DNA of 64,000 nucleotides from contig RHPI01000810.1 in assembly GCA_009103225.1 (NCBI GenBank), positions 1,043,965 to 1,107,964 of the forward strand. The letters run 5' to 3'. A program made the position numbers and the translations under genes. A model generated the notes under the pieces. It saw nothing but the letters and a program-made list of their open reading frames with translations, was not told the DNA's origin and did not search any database. Below, in pieces: positions 36,547 through 48,206 of the stretch. Source of the DNA: Chlorokybus atmophyticus (Eukaryota; Streptophyta; Chlorokybophyceae; Chlorokybales; Chlorokybaceae). Every line of letters begins with the position of its first letter. Within the stretch, counting starts at the first letter, position 1.

Positions 36547-39536
36547 TTACGCACGGCAAGTCCCACCTGTTGACTCCAGTCCGCCACACACATATGCACA
36601 ACGCACATAGCATGAGAGGCAGCGCTTACCGTACAGTACATCGACTGCATCCACACTGGGTGGATTGAGACCCAGGTAAATTGGGTTGCCTGTAGTGAGC
36701 ACAGTGAGTAAGGTGTTGGACAAGTCCAGCTGCAGCTTGTAGGTGGCCTTCAGACTATCATCATATAGTTCAACAGTAGAAGAGAACGACAACGTGCTGC
36801 TGTAAATCATTGGTGGATACAAGTAAGGGGTCATGCTGATGCACAATTGCACGCACAGCCACGGCACACGCACACGCACACGCACACGTCAACACAACCA
36901 TGGTTGTGCACACACGCATATGTGCGCAAGCTGCCACAAATGTGCACACGTGCATGGACGTGCTGATATGCGTATGCGTACACACCAACGAACGTAAGCT
37001 GCACGCGCATGCACTGAGTCTGACTTGGTGTACTGCGCACAACAAGCCATAATCTCACCAGCATAGACGTCGATGCGGAAGTTCTAGAAAACCGTGCCGA
37101 GCGGCTTGGTCACAATGGCCTCAAGCCCTGTTGTGCGAGTGTTGCGCACAGTCATGATGTACTCGTCACGGGTCAAGTACCCAATGTAGAGTCGTCCATG
37201 AACTGTGACAACAACGTTCAACAATCTCATCATGCGCTCAACAACACATACACAAGCACCGCTTACTGGGATCCAGCTGCATGTCTAGCAGCAACAATCT
37301 GTAGCCGGGTTGGGGGGTAAACAGCGGGAATGTCTGTAAGTTGGTAAGCCGCATCTTGCTGGCGTTCAGCCACCCGCGATTGAGTGTGTTCGCGTCCGGC
37401 TTGCTGCTGTAGTACGCGATATAATCCACCCAATACACGATGTTGGGCACAACTGCATACCAGCAAGTCAGAGAGTGTGTGCGTGTGCATATGTATGCAA
37501 TTTGCATATGAAGACTCGCACACCTGAGTCGTCTATTGTAAAGGCCTCAATCTCGTTATAGTTGACACGCTCTTTGGGCGAGTGGTGCGGTAACTTGTAA
37601 ACCAGCGACGGGGATGCTCGTCCGTTGGTGTTGCTCACAACCTTCGTCGAGTTCCACCACACAACAAACCGGCGCCCACCATCTGCACATACCCACACGA
37701 TCCATATGGTACACAACACAGGAGGGTTCCTCTTTCACATGCATGGCATCACTTGCCGTAAAACACGGTGCTCTCCATGAAACCAGTCATGAGGTCAAGA
37801 TGTGTGTTGAAGGTTTGGGATGCCGGCTTTGCCCCACCGGAAGTGTCGGTTGCCAAAGTTGTGAACACGCGCTCGGTCTCGGGGTAAAGGTAAGGTTGTG
37901 TGTAAGAACCCTCCGTCCAGTAGAGGCTGTCTGGCACACAAACACACGCGCAAACGCGTCACACCAGCAGCCACATCAAGCAGCACATCCGCATGTATGA
38001 TAGTATCCCCATTACAGGGACGCACCATTGATCACTTGGACATGGCTCGTCAGCGTGATACCACCAGCGGTGTCGCTCTGGTCAGGTCGCTGTACAGGTC
38101 CGTCACGGGTGCGTTGCTCAAGGAGATGTTCTTTATCGCGTAGGTGGTCCGCCCGCTGCTGTCATTCTTGGTTGAAAAGCCACTCACCAGACTGTGCGCG
38201 CACCTGGATAGGCCTAGAAGGCCAACACACACACACACACACGCGCGCTCGCGCTTGCATGTGCGATTATGCGCGCGCGTATACACACGCACATGCACAT
38301 GCACACGCAAGCACCAATGGCAGGCTCTCTTAGCACTGGGTGGAATACTGTCAGCATGGACCTGTGGATGTGTTCATATCGCACTTCTTTGGTGTTGGGA
38401 CTTCTGTAAAGCACATCGCCGTTGTACGTGCCTCCCACGTGGAGGTTGTTGAGGTTGACCGGGTTATTGCAGGTTGCGCTGGCGAGGATCACCGGAGCAA
38501 CGCAGCGAGCTGCCACGCGGGTGACACTTACCACGCAAGCGGGGTCATATGCACCGTTGAGGAGTCAGTACTCGTTGCACATACTGCCACACGAGCTGTT
38601 GAATGCGTACACACAAACAAGCACGCATTTAAGTGGCATGCTCACATGTGTGCGAGCGTAAGAACCTTTTCTTTGCAGTTGCGCACACATGCGCGCACAG
38701 AAGCAGTACTCACACAAATGCAATCACAGAGAAACGCTCATGCACACACGCGAACACCTGCATGCGCACACCTGCATGCACATGTATTAGAGATTTGCAC
38801 TGATGGATGTGTGGCTGCACACACTTTATTAAACATTGTTACCTTGTCTGGTAGCGGACTCGTCTGTGTTGGCGAGGTGTGTGAAACTGAACATGCCGTC
38901 TGTGTTTGTGAAGGTCGTCACATCAGTCAGAGTAACAATGCATTGGGGGAAGCCGCCGCCGGTTGCGGTGCAAGTGAGTTCCACCTGTAGTTGTGTTGGT
39001 CAACATCTGATGATGATCAACACCTATGTTGTGATTATGTTGTTGTTTTGACTGTGTGTGCGTGCACCTGAGGGTTGTTGCGGGGATAGTTGGTACCAGG
39101 GTCAAAGCGGCCATTCTGGCAGGCGTCGAAGTACACGCGGCCGGTGATGGTGGCATGGTCGTCAAATGGGGGTGGTGGTACTTGCGCTGAAAGACAGGCA
39201 CAACAATCCCAACAAAAGAGCGCTGTCAGTTGATCAAATCCAGTGTAGCTCATGTAGATGGCTGCATCACATGCACACACAAACAAACCAACAAGCACCA
39301 CCACAACAACCACAGCAACGGATGGTTGTCAGTTGATCATTGCCATTCCACTGCAATTGCAATGGCTGCAAAAAGCGCACACACGGAAACTACCGACAAC
39401 AACCAACAAGACAAGCGAACTGTCCCCAACATACACAAGCATTGAGACTGGAGGTCGCACCATTGGCCAAGGGTGTACTGACGACGGCTATGAAGAGGAG
39501 GATGGAGAGGGTGAGGTTGCTAGTAGCAAGAGACAT
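36547..39536 (-). pseudogene. Family copy D: Ole e 1-like family gene, broken
   Basis: All 11 exons are visible, from the signal peptide (start 39536, MSLATSNLTLSILLFIAVV) to the last exon 36566-36547 (ends TCRA). The Ole e 1 signature has lost its first Cys (VYFDACQNGRFDPG). Exon 4 lacks two bases at GATGTG(TG)CTT (about 38413), which removes the conserved DVCF. Exon 5 lacks one base near 38067; the combined shift does not rescue the frame because TGA follows in exon 5. Exon 9 has TAG for Tyr in the FYNF motif (about 37086). Exons 6, 7, 8 and 10 are open. The promoter still has a good TATA box, so the locus may be transcribed. Confidence 0.85.
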
Positions 39537-39593
39537 GTTCACGAGCGGAACAAAACCACGCCTAACTGCCAACCCAACGTAGCCAAGCCTGCC

Positions 39594-39660
39594 TTTTTAT
39601 ACTAGGCGGAATGTTTTGCATGACCCTGACTGGCAGCAGCATGCTGCGGACTTTCCCACA
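39594..39660 (-). promoter_or_regulatory. Promoter of copy D: TATA box and family box
   Basis: On the minus strand TATAAAAA lies at 39601-39594, about 60 bases before the start codon. GCTGCTGCCAGTCAG lies about 30 bases further upstream. The same arrangement occurs at copy F. Confidence 0.65.
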
Positions 39661-39724
39661 AGATGCCGCCTGCCCTCCCGTGCGTTGCCATCGCCTTGGC
39701 AAAAGCACGCGTTGCCGCTTCGTT

Positions 39725-40330
39725 GATTATAGGCCTGTCTTGTCTAGCTGGTCTGTAGATATGATGTAATCAAGCAAGGCTGTCACTGTCACCTCGGTGT
39801 GTCTGTGTCGACCCCAGTCCAGCAATGGACTGGACAGAACCGACCAACAAACCAGCGACCAAGCATGCATTTGTGTTTGAGGACAAGCGTGCTGTCAACA
39901 ACACTGGCACGAAACACACCAGGACATGGAGACAGCGAAGAGCTGTGTGTATGGTAGACGGCAGCTGGTGGACACAGCCCACTTGCCTGCCAGCACAGCA
40001 CAGCTCCGCTGCAAGCAATGCGCGTCGTCCGCAATGGAGGTAGTTGTGGGGTTTTAACCACTCCACTACAGCGCAGTGAATACGCCTGTCCTGTCTCACC
40101 GCCGGCCGATTGTCAGCGCCATCGTCGCACAGCGTCTTGTCTCGGACAACACTGCGTGCATGTTGCAAGCAAGCAACATGCACACCATAACAAGTGCCGC
40201 AGCGTCACGGCAGACAGCGTCATGGCGTCACATTTGAAACGTCTCCACGTTACACCACGTTACGCGTGACGGTAGTGAGAGAGAAGCCGGCGCTGAGCGC
40301 TTGCTTGCTTGGCAAAGGTGGCCTGTGCAG
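39725..40330. other. Intergenic, nothing recognised
   Basis: No supported gene. Similar spacer sequence (CAGCAGGC...GACAGAACACTGCGTGCATG-like) recurs upstream of copy F near 54.1-54.5 kb, so the duplicated block extends beyond the gene. Confidence 0.45.
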
Positions 40331-40800
40331 CTAGCGTTGTCCCTCGGGTGCTCCGCCTTGTCGGCATGGTTGGCGGCGTTGTGTGAGGTGCTGTCCCTTC
40401 AGCCTGGCTAGCCTTGCAGCCCAAGCTAGAAGCCACCAGCTAGAAGATGTTGAGCAATCAAGCTTTGCGTGAAGAAGGAGCTGATCCAATAGCTTCTGTC
40501 GTCCTGATGGGTCGCGTCTCCTTGAGTTCATTTTAATTTGCTTCAGCTTGCGATTGCGCTGAAGCTTGAGCTCAGCTGTGCGCAGTCTGTCAGGGTCAGC
40601 TGCATGCAAGGCGCACAAACGCGTGAATCACCTGTGGTCGCAGTCAAGCAGCAGGCAAGAGGTGACCATTGACTGCACCCGTGTTGAGTGAAAGATACGT
40701 ACATGCGGTCAGGCACCTGGTGGTTCATCAAGAACAACATCTGGCCTTCTCCGTCGGTTGCACAGTCAAGGCATGTCACCTCCTTGCCATGGCTACTTTC
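40331..40800 (-). CDS. Small hypothetical gene fragment
   Basis: A minus block EVTCLDCATDGEGQMLFLMN (about 40784-40710) ends near a GTACGT donor. A second block (about 40600-40331) begins after GCATGCAG and is strongly basic: DPDRLRTAELKLQRNRKLKQ. A two-exon gene is possible. No family is recognised and the start is not visible. The long TC array lies just upstream. Confidence 0.3.
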
Positions 40801-40898
40801 TAGTACTACAGCAAGCTCTACATGCAGCAGCCGCGTAATCTTCCTTGTGTGTGTTTTGTGACCTGTTTCCTGCGTGAGTTGTTCTGCATCTCTCTCTC

Positions 40899-41502
<604 letters not shown>

Positions 41503-41791
41503 GCAACAGCATTACTTCAAGTTTGAGTCCAGCAGTATATCTTGTCACCAAGTTCGACCGTTTCTGCAACACACATGTTTTCAAATGAGTGTCCACTTGT
41601 AAATCTCATATTAATGTGCTCTATGTCGCTATGCCAAGTTTTCCCAAACAGCCTTATTCTACAAGCTATACACACGTTGCATGCGCTACGCACACGCACA
41701 AAAACACCTCAGACACAGTGTTCCACCCTCATCTCACCCATGGCAGCAAGATACGTCTCACACTAGCTCTACCCTTCGCCCTTGAAGACAC

Positions 41792-44700
41792 TTACGCACG
41801 ACACTCTACGCCTGTTGAAACACAAATCAATCATACAATGTCACACATGCACATCGCGCACGGCATGAGAAAGAAGAGCCAGCGCTTACCGTATAGTATG
41901 TCAAATTCAGATACATCAGCTGGAATGAGGCCTGTGTACACCGGGTAGCCTTTAGCAAGCACGGGGTTCGTGTTGTTGGACAAATCCAGCTGCATCTTGA
42001 AGAGGGCGTTTAGAGTGTGACTGTCATCTCCGACAGGAGAAGGGTACGTCTTGCGGCTGTAAAAGACTGGTGGATCTGCATACAACTCAGGGGTCATGCT
42101 CAGTCACACACGAGCACACACTCATAGACAGTTACTCTAACACACACATATGCAGGCGCGCAAGTACACACATCAACAAGATGTTTGCACGCGCACATGC
42201 TCAGGTGCGTATGCGCACACCAATGTACTGATTCACTTGAGTGTGCTGCACACAACACAAGCCAGAATCTCACCGGCGTATTTGTCGATGCGAGGAAAGT
42301 TGGAGACGGACACGCCGAGCGGCTTCGTCACAATGGCCTCAAGGTTGTCCGTGCGGGTGTTGCGTACAGTGATGATATACTCTACCACTTGACGGGTTGG
42401 CAACGTCTGTTGGGTTAAGTACCCAACATAGAGCCGTCCATGAACTGCGACAACAATCACCAACCTCATCATGCGCACAACCACGCATAATCCTTGCATA
42501 CTATATTATATACATCACGTGCATATTCTGTACACACTGACTGTGCATGCCACTATGCATGTGCATTTTCGTTTCGCATTGTTTGTACACATATACGCAC
42601 ACAAGCAGCACTCACCAGAGTCCACCTGCAGGCCCTGTAAAGCACTGACGTAGTAGGTTTTTTCGTTAGTGAACAGCGGGAACGTCTTTATGTTGGTCAG
42701 CTGTGTCTTGCTGGCATTCAGCCACCCGCGCTTGAGTATGTACGCATCTGGGTTATCAGTGCTGTATATGATGTACTCCACCCAGTACACGACATTGGGC
42801 GAAACTGCAAGGCAACGAGTCAGATAGTGCGTGCATGCGCGCACGCGGGCCCATTCACACCTGGGAGTAACACTCACCTGAGTCGTCAAGTCCAAGTGCC
42901 ACAATGAGTTGAGCGTCAATGGTGCTTTGATTGGGTGAGGGACGTGTGTAAAGCAGCGACGGGGACGCTTGCCAATTGGCGTTGGTGCTGGCAATCTTCG
43001 TCGAGTTCCACCATAGAACGAAGCGGCGCCCGCCATCTGCACACATATTGATATGTCATGTCATTTGTTGCGCAACACAGGAGGATGCTATTTACTTCAC
43101 GGAGACTTGCCATAAAACACGGTGCTCTCAGTGTCGTAGAGCGTGTTGAAGACTTGAGATGCCGGCTGCGCGCCGCTGGATGTGTCGGTCGCCAGAATCG
43201 TGAACACGCGCTCGGTCTCGGGGTAAGGGTTAGTTGCATAAAAAACTGAACCCTCCGTCCAGTAGAGGCTGTCTGATACACACCCACAGAATGCGCATGC
43301 CAACATGTCATATGTCCGAGCCCTGTATACATGCGCACGCACTGACACGAACACACGCATGCAGGCTAGCATGCACACACACACACGTGCGTGCGTGCGC
43401 GCACGCCACATCCCATGAGACAATCAGTAGAGCATGTGTGATTGCGTCTTCATCCAGTGCCCCACCATTGATGACTTGGACTTTGCTCGAGACCACGCTG
43501 TATTGGCCTTTGGGTAGTACTTTGGTCCGGTGGGTGTACAGGACCTTTGTGGGCGCGTTGCTAAGAGAGACGCTCTTTAGCGTGTAGTTGGCAACAAGGG
43601 TACGCCTGGGGTGGTAGATAGAAACCAGAATGCCGCTCACCAGACTGCGCGCACACCCTGCAAGAAAGCCAGATAAACGCACACCCATGCACACACACTC
43701 GCATAGGTAAGCACCATTGGCAACTCTTTATGGATGTTGTAATGACGTAAGCAGTGACCTGTGGCTGTGGTTGTGATGCAGGTCTTCGGTGTGGGGACTT
43801 CCGTGAAGCACACATCGGCATTGTACGTGCCCCCCGCATGGAGGTTTGAAGCATCACTGAACTCAGAAGCATCGAAGGTGATCGGGTTGTTGCAGGTTGC
43901 GCTCTCGAGAAGCACCGGAGCGATGCAACGCGCAGCCACGCGAATGACGCGCACCACGCACTTCCCATCAAACACGCCTGTGAGGAGTGGACAACCTTTA
44001 CGACGTGTGCAAGCGCACACGTGCACACACCACAGAGAAGGTCAACACACGTACACACGCACATTCACAAAAGCATACGCATATGCATGCGCATGAAAGC
44101 GCCTATGCTTGCATATGCACACATACGCGCACGCATGCGCCTGCACGCGCGGATTCACCCACAAGCGCGCATGACACATGAATCGTTTACCTTGTCTGTA
44201 AAAGGACTCTGTGCTTTGTGCCAGGCGCGTGAAGTTGAACACTCCGTTACCGTTGGTGAGAGTCGTCACGTCGGTTAGGGTGACTTGTTGTGGGGGCTCC
44301 CGGTTGGAATTGGTACCGCTGCACACGAGACGCACCTGTATGGTGGTGTTGGTTCACGTGTCAACAATGGTGTTGTTGTGACTGTGTGTGTGTGTGTGTG
44401 TGTGCACCTGAGCATTGCGGCGTGGGTAGTTGGGGCCGGGGTCGAAACGGCCGTTCTGGCAGGCGTCGCAGTACACACGGCCGGTGATGGTGGCGCGGTC
44501 ATCCGCTGGGGGTGATGGGACTTGCGCTGAGGGACACGCACACACACGCGCACACACACACACACACACACAGCGTGACCACCACCACCACCACCACCAC
44601 CGCCACAGTAATAAAGGACTGTCAGTTGATCAGTTCCAGTCAAGATCGACGTGATGGCTGCAACACTTGTCCATGCAAGCTAACCAAATACCAGACAGCA

Positions 44701-44840
44701 GACAAGGGAATGTTCACCCGAAACACACAAGCAATGAGGTTGGTGGTCGCACCATTGGCAAAGGGTTTGGTGGCGACGGCAAGGAAGAGTAGGAAGAAAG
44801 AGAGGGTAAGAGTGAGGCGGCTGATAGAAGGAGGAGACAT
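41792..44840 (-). CDS. Family copy E: intact secreted Ole e 1-like protein with novel C-terminal module
   Basis: Exons, minus strand: 44840-44729, 44526-44408, 44335-44191, 43977-43759, 43657-43466, 43272-43111, 43036-42878, 42804-42616, 42444-42274, 42075-41890, 41811-41792. They sum to 1674 bases, 557 residues, fully open. Residues 1-30 are a signal peptide. Exons 2 to 4 form the Ole e 1-like domain: TGRVYCDACQNGRFDPG, VRLVC, NGVFNFTRLA, KCVVRVIRVAARC and SATCNNP. Exons 5 to 10 make an unknown module with GCARSLVSG, DSLYWTEGS, DGGRRFVLWWN, NVVYWVEY, HGRLYVGYL and LQLDLS-like motifs. The 20-base last exon gives GVECRA. Intron 2 is phase 0 and all others are phase 1; intron 6 is GC-AG. The protein is likely extracellular. 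Ole e 1 domains occur in plant cell-wall and pollen proteins; the role of this fusion is unknown. The TATA box seems degraded. Confidence 0.85.
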
Positions 44841-44899
44841 GCTTGCAAGCTGAGTACACGTCACAACTCGTCTTCCTGCCACCCCAACTGCCAGGCCTG

Positions 44900-44965
44900 C
44901 CGTTGTAAATACTCGCGCAATGTGTGCATGTATCTGACATGCAGCAACTTGCTGCGGACTACCAC
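44900..44965 (-). promoter_or_regulatory. Promoter block of copy E with weak TATA
   Basis: The block GCAGCAAGTTGCTGCATGTCAG (minus strand, near 44950) matches the family box with changes. The TATA position reads GAGTATTTACAAC in place of GAGTATAAAACGGC. Confidence 0.45.
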
Positions 44966-45034
44966 CCAGATATTACCGCCTGCCCGCGCAATGGATGCCA
45001 TCGCCTTGGCGAGAACGCACGCGCAACCTTCTTG

Positions 45035-47060
45035 GATTGCGCCTGGTCCTGTCTTGTACAATGAGTACAGTTTCCTAATATGTACATCTCTGAAGCCTCA
45101 GGGGCCATGGCAGGCTTGATCATGATATCTCACATAATAATGGTGTATCTCCCAATCCTCAGGGGCCATGCATAGGCATGGCAAGTTTTCATTACGCCTA
45201 AATGCCGCGTCACCGACGCCGCCACCCCCTCTCAGCGTTGGATGAAGTGACGCCGTAACAACAATCACCACACCGTGACGCCGGGCGGTTCCTGTGTCGA
45301 TTACACCGTGACGCCCAAAGCCGCTGCCGCCTGTAATCACTACAGACCGAACGCCGATGACGCCGACGGACCCTCCAACGGGCCCTCAGTGAGGGTGTTA
45401 GTTTCTGTGAGGGCACTCACAGCTAAAAGGGCAGGTGTGTTACGATAGCCCTTGGGTGGGGGTTTGAGTAACTTCAACTCCTAAGAAAACCTCAACATGT
45501 GAGCGCGTTTTACTCACATGGCCTAGTGGAAATGCTTGACGTATTTGTATGTACATTAGCACGCAAATTTTTTTACCTAGCAATGCGCTTCGGCGCAATT
45601 TATAAATTACATGTGCTTTCGTTGCAACTTCTTCAATGATGGTGAGACTCTTCATCGAACGAAGCGGACAACGGTTAAACGCGAACTAACCGAAAACACC
45701 GTTGTTGTTCATGTTATTTAAAAGAGTAATCGAGGTGCGAAAGTAGCTATGCTTCGTGTCGCAAGGTTGTGGCATCAAACGGATTGCAGCACTTAAATTG
45801 CGGTCTTTTTAAAGCTTCGTAGCTTTGTAATAATAAATCGCGGTTTATAAATGAAAAAATGCAACACGCACGCAGGCACAACGGGTTGGCACAGCAGCAT
45901 ACCCCTTTTATACCAATGTATATGTCTTAATATGAAAAAAATAACATGGTTTTAGAGAGAAACCTATGAAGGCTTAAATAAGTGCTTTTACGCTTAAACA
46001 CTTGGATAGCTTTATTGGAGTCATATGCTTAAAATGTATAAATCACCCCGCTTATCCCCGATTACTGCTCGTACATATCAGACTTACATTGTACATTCAA
46101 GAACTTTCAACCATATATACTACGTTTAGTTGGCTATGGCTTGGTAAGCCATGGCCATCACGATTCACATTCAATACATATGTGACAATAGATTACTATC
46201 ACATACGAAGTATTTGCCAGTTTGGAGAAACGAAGGGAGCGCAGTTGTTGCACACGTACAACGCATGACGAACTAGGGCACATGGCATGCTGACTGCTTT
46301 TCGCACATGCATGCAACATTGTTATGCCCATACAATCCTATGTAGGGCTCATCCGGCACGGCCACACCGCCTGGCCGACGGCCGCCTTGGCTACGGATGT
46401 TTCTAGCGACGATTCCTCCCGTTTTAATGTGCGCTTGCCCACTCTCGACATTAAACAAGTGAGACACATGCATTTGGTTTGCGTGGTTCGGTGATTCTGT
46501 CTGTTGCACGCATCTGAGTGGTTCTTTTACAGCGTGATACATACGTGTGCTGATAGGCGCAGGGGTTGCAGCAGTGTCTGGCGTCCATACACGCGCAGCC
46601 GGTGAATGTTGTGCTACGTGAAATTCTATGTGTGGTATGTGCATGTGTTATTGCAAACATGTACACACGCACAAGCACATGGGCACCTGCAGGTGCGCAA
46701 GCACCTGCACGTTTCATATGCGCTGCAGTGCGCAATTGTAAACAAGCACACAGGCAAGTGCACCTGCGCGGGCACACACATGCATGCGCACACCGTGGAT
46801 ATGCACACGCGTGCGTGCATGGGTATTAACGCCAGCAGCAATGTGCACACACACTGCTGCGCACACAACTGCTGGCGTATTTGCCTCCCGGCAAAGTAAA
46901 CAGCACCACGTGTTACATGTCCACATGTTACGTTTTTGAACATGGTTGCACCACAGCAGTCAACCAACATGTGCTCATTGCTTTGCATCTGGCAAAGTCA
47001 CTGCCAAAAAGATATTATCATTCATGTGTTTGCTGGTATGGGTGAAACCGTTTGCCTTTA
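45035..47060. other. Intergenic, no gene recognised
   Basis: Holds two copies of CCTCAGGGGCCATG (about 45097 and 45159), a GC-rich stretch (45200-45400), then AT-rich DNA. The region 46540-46900 is dense in alternating purine-pyrimidine sequence. Confidence 0.4.
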
Positions 47061-47068
47061 TGCCTCGT

Positions 47069-47069
<1 letters not shown>

Positions 47070-47138
<69 letters not shown>

Positions 47139-47166
47139 NCTCTCTCTCTCTCCCTCTCTCTCTCCC
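47070..47166. repeat. (TC) microsatellite with an unresolved base
   Basis: Pure TC interrupted by N at 47139, then an imperfect CT tail. Confidence 0.95.
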
Positions 47167-47213
47167 CCCCCTAAACCATAGATGTTTGCCTTGGGCTGCA
47201 AGAGTGATTTCAC

Positions 47214-47275
47214 ATGGCATGTGTCGCGCATACCACAACAGCACAGTGTTGTGGCATGCACGACACATGCAACGT
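47214..47275. repeat. Imperfect hairpin
   Basis: GGCATGTGTCG and CCACAACA on the left pair with TGTTGTGG and CGACACATG on the right around a short loop. Confidence 0.6.
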
Positions 47276-47685
47276 ATGTGACATGCAGTTGCCGCAACTG
47301 CCAGTCCGTGTGGCATGAACTCTTAACTTAACACAACCACTAAGCGCAGAGGACAGCTGCAACTCAGTTTGCTACATTGCTGTGCACATCGGTTTGCATG
47401 CATATGCATGCCATGCGATATAAGGCACATGCGTGCAATTGGAAGCTAATGCGCGTCATGTGTGTACAAAAATTGCAAGTAATGCTTGCAACAACCACAA
47501 CTCATGCCATGCAGTGCATGTTACTTACCTATACTACAGCAGTACACAAGGCGTGTGCGCATATAGTGCAAGGTTTTATTGAGGTCCCAAGGGTGAGGAA
47601 TGTGTGCAGCTAAAGCCTTATATGACTCTTGAGTTGATGTTGGACATCATTACGAATCTATACAGTACGAGGCATAGAGCCTTAG

Positions 47686-47753
47686 ACATTGGTGTGATAC
47701 CAGCACACCAATGTAAAAAGCTCCACCCTACCTATATAAAAAGTAGGGTGGAG
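47686..47753. repeat. Two adjacent perfect 11-bp hairpins
   Basis: ACATTGGTGTG (47686-47696) pairs with 47704-47714 over a 7-base loop. CTCCACCCTAC (47721-47731) pairs with 47743-47753 over an A/T-rich loop. Confidence 0.85.
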
Positions 47754-47967
47754 AGCGAAAAGGTGTACAAAATATGCGATTCTTATTGGCCATGGTTGTA
47801 CTTGCAATTGCAATTGCGGAATGTATGACATGTATATCATGCATGCGGCATGCAATATGCCGAAATCATAATCAATTATACATGTACATGTGCGCAAATC
47901 AAGTGTGTTGCGAGTGTTTGCCTAAGGTTGAAGCCAGTTTGAGAGGCTGGTGCAGTGGATTATCCTC

Positions 47968-48206
47968 NNNNNNNNNNNNNNNNNNNNNNNNNNNNNNNNN
48001 NNNNNNNNNNNNNNNNNNNNNNNNNNNNNNNNNNNNNNNNNNNNNNNNNNNNNNNNNNNNNNNNNNNNNNNNNNNNNNNNNNNNNNNNNNNNNNNNNNNN
48101 NNNNNNNNNNNNNNNNNNNNNNNNNNNNNNNNNNNNNNNNNNNNNNNNNNNNNNNNNNNNNNNNNNNNNNNNNNNNNNNNNNNNNNNNNNNNNNNNNNNN
48201 NNNNNN
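47968..48206. other. Assembly gap of 239 N
   Basis: Run of N. ORFs crossing it are meaningless. Confidence 1.

Noticed and set aside
37900-38540. The -2 and -1 shifts of copy D as mutual compensation
   Set aside because: The shifted frame meets TGA early in exon 5 before the second deletion, so the frame is not rescued.
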